A stretch of DNA of 64,000 nt from Anaeramoeba flamelloides (taxonomy: Eukaryota > Metamonada > Anaeramoebidae), in assembly GCA_027625915.1 (NCBI GenBank), contig JANTQA010000072.1:2108001-2172000 (forward strand), given 5' to 3'. Positions 54,676 through 64,000 of this stretch are shown one piece after another. The translations under genes were made by a program, and so were the position numbers. Within the stretch, counting starts at the first letter, position 1. The number at the start of each line of letters is the position of its first letter. The notes under the pieces were generated by a model. That model saw only the letters and a program-made list of their open reading frames with translations. It searched no databases and was not told the origin of the DNA.

Positions 54676-57600
54676 ATGGCAAAAAGCTTTGAAATTTTTG
54701 CAAAGTTTGATTCAGTAGAAATAAAAGTACCAATTAAAAATCCGGAAACAGATCAAGTTTCAAGAATTTTAGGCTATGTCAATTCCTTTGGTAAATTTTC
54801 GACTCCGATCACCATTCTTAAAAATTCAAAAAAGTTGGTTTTAGATCCTCAAGAAAAAATCGCGAATGTATTAAAAACTGGAGAACGAGTATTTTGCTTT
54901 CCAAAAACAGAAACAAACAAAACCAATGATTTTGAGAGCGATCTTTTTAGTGAAACAGAAATTGTTGAAAAGCTGTTTTCTTCTTCAGACAGCAAAAGCT
55001 TAAGTGAAGACGATTCTGCATTTAACCAAAACGAATTAAAAAATGAAATCCAAATGAAAATTGAGAAGGAAAGATTAAAAAAACCAGAAAAAGAAAAACA
55101 CAAGAAGGCCAAAAGTGATTTCGGAAGCTCTGATGATTTACTGTTTTCTTCAAGTTCAGAAAATGAACAACAATCTTCAACTGAAAAAATAAAAGAAAAA
55201 AAAAATTATGTAAAAACACAAAAAAAACACAAAGTTCAAAACATTTACAAAGAAAATTCAAACACCAACTCTTCAATTGTGAATAAAGAAAAATTCATTA
55301 TGAATCTTTCTAATGCATTAAAATCATCAAAAAATTGGAAGGAAGTACAAACTTTAAGAAAAAGAAAACAAGATATTGTTATAATTCACGAAGAAGAAAA
55401 TCAGATAGAAGAAGAAGAAGAAGAAGAAACCCAAGAAAATGATAAAGGCTATTCTGAAGTTTCTAATACACACAACTTAAAAATACAAAATAAAGACAAA
55501 CAGGAGTCAATTGAAAAAACTGATACCTCGATGATAAAAAATAGTCTCGAAAAAATGAAAAAAAAAGAAACAATAATTGATGACACCGAAGATAGTTTAG
55601 ACGATTCTGAAGAAGAAAGTTCTACAGAAAAAAAAGAAGAAGAAGAAAGAAAAGAAGAAAAAAATACACAAAAATTTGAAAAACAAAACAAATCGGTAAT
55701 TGAAAATTATGAATTAATTTTTAAAAAAGAAAAGAAATTAAAAACAAATAATTTTCTGAGTGTACCAGAAATTATAGTTTGCCCAATATCTTTTGAAATA
55801 ATGAAAGAACCTGTCAAAACGCCATGCGGCGATATTTTTGATAAACAATCGATAAGCGACGAAATTTCGTTATATGGAGAATGCCCAATTCACAATAAAA
55901 AACTAGACCCAAAGGATTTAATTCCTTCAAAGAAAATTACCGAACTGTTGCACCATTGGATAAAATTTAATCAAGATCAAAAAATAAAAAAAGAAGAAAA
56001 AGGAAATGAAAAAGAAGATAAAGGAAATGAAAAAGAAGGAAAAATAAAAAAAGAAGAAAAAGAAGAAAACGAAGAAAAAGAAAAAAAAGAAAAAAAAGAA
56101 AAAAAAGAAAAAGAAAAAGAAAAAGAAAAAGAAAAAGAAGAGAAAGAAAAAAAAGAAAAAAAAGAAAAAGACAAGGATGAAGAAGGTGAAAATAAACAAT
56201 TTACAATCGACTATTGCAATAAAAGAGACAAACCCAGTAATAACAGCAAGATAAGTTGGAAAAAGGGGATAATTACTATAAAAAATATTGAAATTGAAAT
56301 GGCGAACAAACAATTAGATATTATTTATCAAGATAAAATTGTAACAACAAAATTTTCAGCACCACAAAAAGGAAAACGAATCGGAAAACTAAATATATTA
56401 AAAAATACATTTTTTATCAAGTTTCTTAACCCAAAAGAATCCATAAAATTTGTAAAAATATATAGCAAAATTAAACAAAATTGTATGAATGATCAAAACG
56501 ATCCCAATAACTCATCTTTAAAGAAACCAGAGCTATTGAATAAGTACAAAACATTTCAAATAACATTCCATAATAATGAAAAATTTGATTCAGATCTAAG
56601 ACAAGAATTAAAAATAAATTCAAAAAAAATAAAATTGCAAGATCAATATGGGCAAATATATAAATCTTCAATTAATAATTTTAAAATGAATTATAATATA
56701 ACTCCAATTTATATTAAAATTCAAAAAAACATTTTCCAAATTACTTTTGAGAACAAAGACGAACAAAAAAGCTTTGTGAATCTATATGAAAAATCTTCAA
56801 AAAGGCTATTACCAGGAAAATCAAAAAGATTAATCTTTCCTGTTAGTATCATCAATAAAAAGCAACAAGTCTTATCACAATCCATCTTTGAAATTACTAA
56901 AAGAAAAATCAAAATGAGAGATGTCACGCAAAAGATTATTATTCAACATTTATCTTCCATTAAGTTCCATCAAAGCAAAGTATTAAAAGAAACAGGAAAA
57001 CTCACGTTAAAAAAATTAGATGAAAAATATTTTTTAAAATTTAAAAACTGGCAAACTGTAGAAAAAGTTTCAAAAATTATTTTAACTAAGCAAAAAAACA
57101 TTTTAAAAGAGAACTTTTCAACGATAAGGTATTCCCAGCTCGGCAATTATAATAAAAAAAAAGAAAAGGGGAAATTAATTGGCAAGGCAAAACACTTATT
57201 TTCAAGAAAAAAACTCTTGCAAGATCTAACTACCGCTCCAATTAATAATGAAACCCCGAGATCAGGCCACGACGGGAATGGCATAAGTAACAGAAGCAAT
57301 TTAGATAATGATAACAAGGGCAATAGTAATAAGAACGACGATAAGGAAGTCCTTGAGGAATTTGAGATTTATTTAGTTGATAAATTTACTGAAAGATTGT
57401 GTACAGGATCTATTAAAATCGCAACAAGCCAAGTGATCATTGAAAGATTTCAACAAACCCCTATTGTAGGCAATAGAAGCTATATATACATTTCGATTGG
57501 CCCATCACCCAAGACTTTTATTACTTTCTTTTTTGAAGAAACAAAGGCAAAGGTTTATGTTGAATTGAAATTAATTAAAGATATTTCAAAAATAAAAAGA

Positions 57601-57936
57601 TACTTTGAAGTCGAAAAAAACTTTACCTGCCCCGAGTTTACAGGAACAATTATTAAATCAAAAATTAAAAAATTGAAACATAGCACAAAAGTTCAAATAC
57701 AATTCTACGATAAACATGTTTTTTTTATTTCCAAATCCAAAAAATACCCTGATTTAATAGTAAAATTCCCTTTAACAAATGGCCTATCATGCCTCTTAGA
57801 GAATAATTCGACAGTTATACAGATTTTTGTAAAAAAACGTAAATTTATATTAATTGATCTTGAGAAAAGTAAAATTGCTTCCATTTTGGCCAGTTTAATC
57901 CAGTATTATAAAAAGCTTCTTAACTCAAATAATTAA
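54676..57936 (+). CDS. U-box protein with N-terminal beta-grasp-like domain and five PH-like modules
   Basis: Intronless, 1,086 residues. Residues 1-78 (MAKSFEIFAKFDSVEIKVPI ... GERVFCFP) look like a ubiquitin-like beta-grasp fold. About 80-360 is charged low complexity with S/D/E patches. The U-box is at about 362-433: VCPISFEIMKEPV, TPCGDIFDK, GECPIHNKKL, DLIPSKKITELLHHW. This fold recruits E2 enzymes, so the protein is probably a ubiquitin ligase. A KE-rich run (435-505) follows, then five segments of about 90-100 residues (508-605, 624-712, 717-815, 894-980, 982-1080) alternating beta strands and ending in a helix with EKxxxFVxLYxK-like pattern; these resemble tandem PH or GRAM-like folds. 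The PH call is inference from pattern only. The start ATG is the first in frame. No neighbour suggests a pathway. Confidence 0.8.
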   Translation: MAKSFEIFAKFDSVEIKVPIKNPETDQVSRILGYVNSFGKFSTPITILKNSKKLVLDPQEKIANVLKTGERVFCFPKTETNKTNDFESDLFSETEIVEKLFSSSDSKSLSEDDSAFNQNELKNEIQMKIEKERLKKPEKEKHKKAKSDFGSSDDLLFSSSSENEQQSSTEKIKEKKNYVKTQKKHKVQNIYKENSNTNSSIVNKEKFIMNLSNALKSSKNWKEVQTLRKRKQDIVIIHEEENQIEEEEEEETQENDKGYSEVSNTHNLKIQNKDKQESIEKTDTSMIKNSLEKMKKKETIIDDTEDSLDDSEEESSTEKKEEEERKEEKNTQKFEKQNKSVIENYELIFKKEKKLKTNNFLSVPEIIVCPISFEIMKEPVKTPCGDIFDKQSISDEISLYGECPIHNKKLDPKDLIPSKKITELLHHWIKFNQDQKIKKEEKGNEKEDKGNEKEGKIKKEEKEENEEKEKKEKKEKKEKEKEKEKEKEEKEKKEKKEKDKDEEGENKQFTIDYCNKRDKPSNNSKISWKKGIITIKNIEIEMANKQLDIIYQDKIVTTKFSAPQKGKRIGKLNILKNTFFIKFLNPKESIKFVKIYSKIKQNCMNDQNDPNNSSLKKPELLNKYKTFQITFHNNEKFDSDLRQELKINSKKIKLQDQYGQIYKSSINNFKMNYNITPIYIKIQKNIFQITFENKDEQKSFVNLYEKSSKRLLPGKSKRLIFPVSIINKKQQVLSQSIFEITKRKIKMRDVTQKIIIQHLSSIKFHQSKVLKETGKLTLKKLDEKYFLKFKNWQTVEKVSKIILTKQKNILKENFSTIRYSQLGNYNKKKEKGKLIGKAKHLFSRKKLLQDLTTAPINNETPRSGHDGNGISNRSNLDNDNKGNSNKNDDKEVLEEFEIYLVDKFTERLCTGSIKIATSQVIIERFQQTPIVGNRSYIYISIGPSPKTFITFFFEETKAKVYVELKLIKDISKIKRYFEVEKNFTCPEFTGTIIKSKIKKLKHSTKVQIQFYDKHVFFISKSKKYPDLIVKFPLTNGLSCLLENNSTVIQIFVKKRKFILIDLEKSKIASILASLIQYYKKLLNSNN
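55980..56190 (+). repeat. KE-rich coding repeat in the U-box gene
   Basis: GAAAAAGAAAAA-type purine tract on the coding strand encoding alternating lysine and glutamate. It joins the U-box to the PH-like modules, probably as a charged single helix or flexible linker. The phenylalanine-rich ORFs on the other strand are shadows. Confidence 0.9.
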
Positions 57937-58129
57937 ATTGGCATTTATATTCAAATAATTATTATATATTCATTGTTCTTTCTTTTTTTTTTTTTTAAAT
58001 TTTAATTTTTTGATTGTTTTATTTAATATATTTATTTATAATATCATACATTTTAACTATTTTGTATTTGACCAAGATTGCTAATTTAAGTAAAAAAATT
58101 AAAAATTAAAATTATTAATATTTTTTTAT

Positions 58130-58805
58130 TGAAGAGAGGTGATTCAACAAAATTACCTCCTGTTTGCCTTTAGGTTTTTTTTTAATTTGAGAAATAAAAC
58201 GAAAATTTATTTAATTTTTGTTTAATCACTCAAATTAAAAAAAAAATGCCATTAGCTTTTTTTTACTTTTTGAAATGTAAAGAAAATTGAAGAAATTTTC
58301 TTTTCATTTCAAAAATTAAAAAAAAACAAGGAACTCTACGGCACCTTTCGTTAGATTTTTTTTATTTTTTCTGTTTTATTTGTAAAGTGTTCGAGGTTTT
58401 TTTGAGGTTTTCTATTTTATTTGTGAAGTTTTCTAGGTTTTTTTTACTTGAGAAATAAACCGAACATTTATTAAAATTTTCGGTTTATTTCGAAAGTAAA
58501 AAAAACCTAACGAAAATCTATTGATTTTCCATGTAAATAGAAAACTCAAAAAAAAAAGCTGTTAGATTTTACATAATTTAAAAGAATTGAGTTAAATCTG
58601 TGATTTTACTCTATTCTTTTGAATTCTGGAAAATCTAGTCACTTGTCTGCACTTCACGTTAGGTTTTTTTTAATTTTTGTTTTGATTATAAAATCAATTC
58701 AATGCTAAAACAAATACAAAAAGTGTAAAAAAAAACAACGTTAGGTTTTCCAGAATTTAACAGAATTGAGTGTATATCTAAGATTTAAATTATTCTTTTG
58801 AATTA
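58130..58805. repeat. Palindrome cluster 3
   Basis: Q units at 58172-58248 and 58435-58507 (AGAAATAAACCGAACATTT with inverse AAATTTTCGGTTTATTTCG), P units at 58564-58635 and 58742-58800 (TTTACATAATTTAAAAGAA with inverse TTCTTTTGAATTCTGGAAAA), an AAACCTAACG unit near 58504 and an ACTCTACGGCACC end like that at 8.2 kb. Confidence 0.7.
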
Positions 58806-58814
58806 AAAAAAAAA

Positions 58815-59362
58815 ACATAAGCCCCAATTCAAAATTTTTAACTCTCCAAAATTCGATTTTTTTTTAAAAAAATCTTATTCTAATCAATTCAAGAAGAAAT
58901 ACCCGAATTATAATTATTCAATAATTGGAATGTTAACACTTGTTTATAAATTACAATACTCACAAAAAAAAAATAAATAATTATCAATACAAATAAATCA
59001 TGGGTGTGTTAAAAATTTTGGAGAGAGCAAAACAAAAAAATACATTTGTAAATTTGTTGAAAATCTATTCTGAATATTGATCGATCAAAAGGTTTGATAC
59101 TACAAACTAATTTTATTTGAGTACTTCTATTTTTAAGAACAAAACTTTAACCCAATACTAATTGTTGAAAAAAAAAATACCAATCAAACGAAATAATTTA
59201 CCTAATTTAAAAAATGAAATGAAAACAAAAACTAAAAAGATGAAAAAATGATTTTCATATTTTACAAAAATATAAAATCATTTTCAATTTAAATGAAATT
59301 GTATTATTGTGATTCTTTGGAACATTTTAGCTCTGTGGAAACTTTTTATTTTTAGTTTAGGT
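58815..59362 (+). mobile_element. Family-C MITE-like element, diverged copy 5
   Basis: CCCCAATTCAAAATTTTTAA at the start, then ATGGGTGTGTTA, TATTGATCGATCAAAAGG, ACGAAATAATTTACC and GTATTATTGTGATTCTTTGG in family-C order. It directly abuts palindrome cluster 3. Confidence 0.5.
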
Positions 59363-59609
59363 AACGTATGGTAATTGAAAATACGTAACAATCCCTTGCA
59401 GTAACCCATAGGAAGCACAAGAACCATAAAAAAATATTATCAATAATAAATAAAAATTTTAAATCACTGATTAAAAAATATTATTTCATGACTCCAGTGA
59501 ATAAACACCCAATATTAATCCTGAAATTAGATCATAATATCGAAAATTATAATTTTTGATTAAAATTTCTTAAGAAAAATATAGAAATTAGGGAAGTGTT
59601 GCCAAGTAC

Positions 59610-59860
59610 CTTCAAGTACCATCATGTGACTACATCTTCCAAAATTCAAAAGAATTAAGCAAAAACAAAGATTTAAATCATTTATTTTACATTTTGGAAG
59701 TGATCATGTCATTTTTTATTAATTTCATAAACAAAAAGAAATTTTTGAAATTTTACATTAAATTTCTTTAATTAAAAAAAAAAAACCTAAAGACGTTTCA
59801 TTGAATTCAAAATAATAGAGAAAGATCTTTGATTTTACTTTATTCTTTTAAATTGAAAAA
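59610..59860. repeat. Palindrome cluster 4
   Basis: P units at 59633-59700 and 59795-59853 (TTCCAAAATTCAAAAGAATT; AATAATAGAGAAAGATCTTT with inverse GATTTTACTTTATTC) around a Q-like AT-rich inverted repeat. Confidence 0.6.
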
Positions 59861-61816
59861 ATAAAATCTATTAGAGTAAATCAATTTGCTCTCATCAGAA
59901 TAAAACAAAAATCATTTTTTTTTAAAAAATTAATTAATCAAAAAAAATATTTTTTTTTTTGAATGAACATGCGTTGTGATAATTTTTTTATTTAGGTGGA
60001 AAAAAAATATTGAAATTTTTTTCAAAAATCTGTGCCTTTGTATCTGTTCGATCAACAATAACAGTTTTTTTATCTGCAGAATTGACTTCAATGATGATTT
60101 TTTTTTTTTAAGAAATAATAAAAAAAAACAAGTTTAAAAATTTTATGTTATATTTCTAAACATTTTCAGAATAGTTGAGTACAAGTATAGATGAAAGTAT
60201 TGATTTTTTCTTGAAATTTCTGTTAATTTTATTCTAATGTTGACTTTTAGATATCATAATCTAATTTCAAAATAATTTTATTTATAATTTATTTTTTAAT
60301 GTTTGTTGAAATTTTGTTGAAAAGTTCCATAAAAAACTTCCAAAAAATCAATAAAAAGAATTAAAAAAATTTTTCAATGAAAATTTAATAAAATTATCAT
60401 CTACAACTTTGGAAATATACATTGGATTTTATCACCTTTTCAAACAATTTGAGTGTCAATTGGTATGCTAAAGGAAATTACAGCACTTAATATTGAATTT
60501 TAATCATTAAGTAAAACAAAGGATTATATTGATTAAAGAATTATTTTTCATATTCAGTTATATTGACAAGTAATATGAATCATTCATTTTTATACACAAC
60601 AATTATGCAGTTTATCAATATAGCAAAAAAATTAAAGATTTTTATTTTTTCATTTTTTTACTTTTTATTTTAGATATTTATTTTTTCGTTTGAACTTGGA
60701 ATAAATGTCTAATAGAACTCTAGAATAAATCTATTTATTATTTGAGTTTCCTTTTTTAATTTTTATATTCTTTTTCAAACAAAAAAAATATCTAAACATA
60801 AAAAAAGTAAAAAGCATCAAAAATAAAATAATAATTGAAAGATGATTTATTAAAAATAATTTGTGTATTTCAAGATGCAAAAATTTAGGAAATAATCACT
60901 TCATAAGACTTTTTACTGATTGTATCTCAAAAAATTTTTATTGCGAAATTTAGATTAATATCTTTGTAATTTATTTTCTACCCTATCTCTTTGTATGGTG
61001 TTTTTTATTCTCACACCAACAATTCAAAAAATAAATATCTCTTTAGAAATTTCAATAAATTTTAAATTTTTTTCCTAATATTTTTCTTTGTATTTTGACA
61101 TTTTTCATTGAATTCCTAAATTTTCAAAAAAATTTCCTTCTAAATTTCTTGATAATTTCTATGGATTTATCATGTGATTTTTATTATATTTCACACAAAC
61201 ATTCCATAGATTTTAAATCAAATTTCATTTTATTTCCAAAATAATTTCCTTCAAAAATATCCACAATTTTTAGATCATTTTTGTTCTCATGTAGATTGAT
61301 CATGAAATAGCTAAGTTTTTGAAATTATTTGTTTACACCTTTACAGAATTTAAAGATTATTTCTTTCCATCAAAACATATATTAAAAATATATTTTGTTT
61401 TTTATACTCTCTAATAGTTGTAAATCAAAATAAAAATAATTTTTCAATAAATTAGTTGTAATTAACAAGATTTAAAAAATAAAACTAATTATTGTCATCG
61501 AGCGAAAAACCAAAAAAATCGTCAGAGTGTTGGGAAAAAAAAAATTCATAAAATCTTTTTTGTTCTTTTATTCTTTTTCTTCAAAAAAAAAAAACAATTC
61601 TTAATAAACTTTTGGATTGGTAAATAGTTACCAATTTGATTTTGAACAACAATTAAAAACTTTCTTATTTTCATGCAAAATTGAATGAAAGTATTTAGTC
61701 ATTTCAAAAAATTCCCAAGCAAAAAAAAAGAAATCTGGTGTTCGATCAAACCGATCGAATTTAAGGAAGAAATAACATTTGGTGAAATGTTATTAATGTG
61801 TGTAAGAATCAATTGA

Positions 61817-62620
61817 TTATTTATCTTTTTTCCCAATTTTATTGCCATCACCCCATTTGTATCGTGAAGTATTATTAGTTTGGGTATTCTGAGTTTGGGT
61901 ATTAGTGTTTGTGTTTCTGGTTGTGTTTCTATTTGTATACCCATATCCACGATTAATAAATTGGTCGTTATTGTTACCATTTTTGTTTACAAGATTTACT
62001 AAGAATTGTGGTGTTTTAATATACACTTGATTGTTTTTTTTTGGTAAATCGTCTGCCAATAGCCAATATAAATGGCCAACTAGCATTGCAGCGCCAAACC
62101 CGATCACTCCACGACCCATTAGCATTCTAAGTGCAAGTGACACAAAGGGGAAATATTTGAGTTGGATTTGGAGCAAGCCATATAAGCTAACTTGCTTATC
62201 GGGATTCCTACGGCAATAAATATAGCACACCAAAGCGGCAAGCATGTCCCCGAGCATTATAATATTCAACAAAGGTGCAACGATTAAAAAAACAGCTCCG
62301 CATACGATCAGCATCCAGAGGTATTCTGCAGGGTTTCCTTGATAAGAAAAGTTCTCCAAGCTTTTGGAGTATGTTATTAAAAAGATCATGGTTAAAAAAA
62401 AAGGGAAGGATGGTAGCCCAATAAAGAGGAAACAAGTGACGATTCTCCAGATCTGAAAATGTTTAAACGCCAACGTTGGGGTATAAACCATGTACTTTGG
62501 TGGTACAATACCTAGTACACCCAAAAGAAGTGTTACCAGAATTGATGTTACCCACCATCGAGTAACAGGTGGGAAAAACTCGCGCCAAAATTCTAAAAAA
62601 CCTTTTCCTTTGTTTTGCAT
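61817..62620 (-). CDS. Derlin (Der1-like ER-associated degradation factor)
   Basis: Single exon, 267 residues, starting MQNKGKGFLEFWREFFPPVT. Derlins are inactive rhomboid-family membrane proteins that help move misfolded proteins out of the ER for degradation. Visible family marks: the FPPVTRWW entry into the first membrane segment, the WR motif (QIWRIVTCFLFIG), YSKSLENFSYQGNPAEYLW between segments 2 and 3, and GFGAAMLVGHLYWLLAD near the end. About six hydrophobic segments fall in residues 20-190. The cytosolic tail is N/T-rich (typical amoeba insertion) and ends KWGDGNKIG (255-263), matching the SHP motif by which Derlins bind p97/VCP. No Ser-His dyad is seen, as expected. Base composition is clearly less A+T-rich than the surroundings, as expected for a conserved membrane protein. 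Confidence 0.93.
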   Translation of the reverse strand: MQNKGKGFLEFWREFFPPVTRWWVTSILVTLLLGVLGIVPPKYMVYTPTLAFKHFQIWRIVTCFLFIGLPSFPFFLTMIFLITYSKSLENFSYQGNPAEYLWMLIVCGAVFLIVAPLLNIIMLGDMLAALVCYIYCRRNPDKQVSLYGLLQIQLKYFPFVSLALRMLMGRGVIGFGAAMLVGHLYWLLADDLPKKNNQVYIKTPQFLVNLVNKNGNNNDQFINRGYGYTNRNTTRNTNTNTQTQNTQTNNTSRYKWGDGNKIGKKDK

Positions 62621-64000
62621 TTTGTTGTGTTAGCGAATGGAAGATTTCCTTTCTGTTTTAAAAATTGTTAAAAGTTTTGGTTTAAATACTTTTTTTGAAA
62701 AAATGAATTTTACTTACAATTTATAATCCTTAATTCCCTTCGAAATTTAAGATTTCACTTAGTTTTATTCCGTTTGTTTCAGAAATCTTCATTATTGTTT
62801 TAATAAATCTCTTTATAATTATATTTTTGGAGTAATAGTTACTTTCATTTTTACGTGGGTTTTTTTGACATTAATTTTTTTTTAGTAAACGAAATGACAT
62901 CACTACAATTGATTATTTTCTTTTGTGTAGCATAATTGTTATGAACTCTCTTAACTTTTGATTCTATTTTTGAAAAATCCTTATTTTTCAAACAAAAAAA
63001 AGTCTTTCAATAGCCAATAATTATTTTAAGGGGAGAGTCATCGAAGTAAAGTTCCTTCAGACTCAATCAATAACATAACTTCTATTGGTTTTAAAAAAAA
63101 ACAATCATTTAGATGCTGAATCCTTTGGTTTAAACAATTAAAAAGATATTTTATTTTCAATTTTAAGACACATCTAAATAGAAAAGTTTTGAAAATTTGA
63201 GTTTTTGTTTTATTAAAAAGGGTCAAAATAATAAAAAAAAGGGAATCTGTTTAAGAGAGAAATTTGAAGTATCTGAATTCATAACACCCATTTTAAAGAG
63301 TAGGTGTGTCTAGTCATAAGAAGTATTATAAACACAATATGTCTATCGCCACAATTTTGGTATTTTTTATTCTTTCTAATTTCCAGTAATGGACACCAAA
63401 AATAATATTAACTCTTATGCTATTATTAAAAATTGAATGGGAATTGTTGATCAATAAATTAATAAAGAAAAAAATATTAAGAGTAAAAACTGAAACATTT
63501 TTTTGCTTATTTTGAAAACACATTATTAAAAATATATTAATTTGGAATTGGACGAATAGTTAATTATTGAAATTTGAATTTAACATGGTTAAAAAAGGTT
63601 AATTACTTGGTTTTATGACCATAAGTGATTGATACAAAATAGATTGGTAATAAAAAACTAAATGTCTTAAAATATTTCAATTTTTCAATAAAAACGAAAG
63701 TATTTTATTTTTTTGGAATAATTTTTTGGAAATCTACTATTTCAATTTCGAATTCTAAAGGACAAAACGTTATTTAGTTTGGAGTAAGACTAGAAAATCG
63801 TGTTTAATTACTTTTTTTGAAGTGAAAATTTTCATTCAAAAATTAAATCATTAATAGGCATCGGTTGTGTGGTATGTTTTTCATTCAGGGGATTTACTTT
63901 TCGAGATTATTTATTACAAAGTGGGTTTTAAAAATTACAAATACACATCAGGAATAAAACTGTTTGTAGCTTGAATGTTTGGTAGTAATGAGATTTTATT
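62621..64000. other. Upstream region of the Derlin gene to window end
   Basis: The Derlin promoter must lie here, but no motif stands out. A decayed family-D fragment is seen at 63240-63330 (GTTTAAGAGAGAAATTTGAA ... TAAGAAGTATT). No convincing coding region was found. Confidence 0.45.
63240..63330 (+). mobile_element. Family-D SINE-like fragment D4
   Basis: A diverged relative of 21782-21926 (shared order: TTAAGAGAGAAATTTGAAG, TTAAAGAGTAG, GTCATAAGAAGTATT), here not inside a family-C element. Confidence 0.4.

Larger units (their letters stand above)
57937..61816. other. Convergent intergenic region (3.9 kb)
   Basis: It lies between the 3' ends of the U-box gene (plus) and the Derlin gene (minus). 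It contains palindrome clusters (58130-58805, 59610-59860) and a diverged family-C copy (58815-59362). From 59900 to 61816 only A+T-rich sequence is seen. Confidence 0.5.

Noticed and set aside
55927-56313. Phenylalanine-rich ORFs on minus strand
   Set aside because: Antisense of the KE-rich tract of the U-box gene.

Overview
The window is nuclear DNA of an amoeboid protist. The evidence is very high A+T content, spliceosomal GT-AG introns, a eukaryote-only gene set (Hippo-type kinase, Furry-like scaffold, SMAP-type ArfGAP, U-box protein, Derlin) and coding sequence loaded with N, Q, K, E and D homopolymers. The style (KE-rich tracts, polyQ, ankyrin/BTB proteins) resembles Anaeramoeba, with Dictyostelium-like amoebae as the alternative; this genus-level guess is inference only.

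Six genes can be supported. (1) 9577 to the left edge, minus strand: a Furry/Tao3/Mor2-like HEAT-type scaffold, about 1,740 residues in the window, unfinished at base 1 and broken by one frame change in an A19 run. (2) 26742-14089, minus: polyQ plus ankyrin plus double-BTB protein in three exons. (3) 33520-37781, plus: SMAP-like ArfGAP in four exons. (4) 42609-49158, plus: Hippo/MST-like Ste20 kinase in six exons, 491 residues. (5) 54676-57936, plus: single-exon 1,086-residue U-box protein with a row of PH-like modules. (6) 62620-61817, minus: single-exon Derlin with a C-terminal p97-binding motif. An orphan last exon lies at 12563-12748. I see no tRNA, rRNA, CRISPR array or virus.

The spliced genes have ordinary 130-250 bp introns plus one or two giant ones (4.1, 6.2, 4.0, 2.5 and 4.25 kb). 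These introns and the intergenic spaces are full of short non-autonomous mobile elements: several inverted-repeat (MITE-like) families with TA target sites, a SINE-like insert with 16-bp target duplications, a long foldback, and clusters of small recurring palindromes. Two cases of insertion within insertion give a relative history.

Functionally, Furry and Hippo/MST proteins belong to the same conserved NDR/Hippo morphogenesis network, the ArfGAP and Derlin act in membrane traffic and ER quality control, and the U-box and BTB proteins are candidate ubiquitin-system components. Nothing in the sequence shows these genes are co-regulated; they are separate eukaryotic genes.
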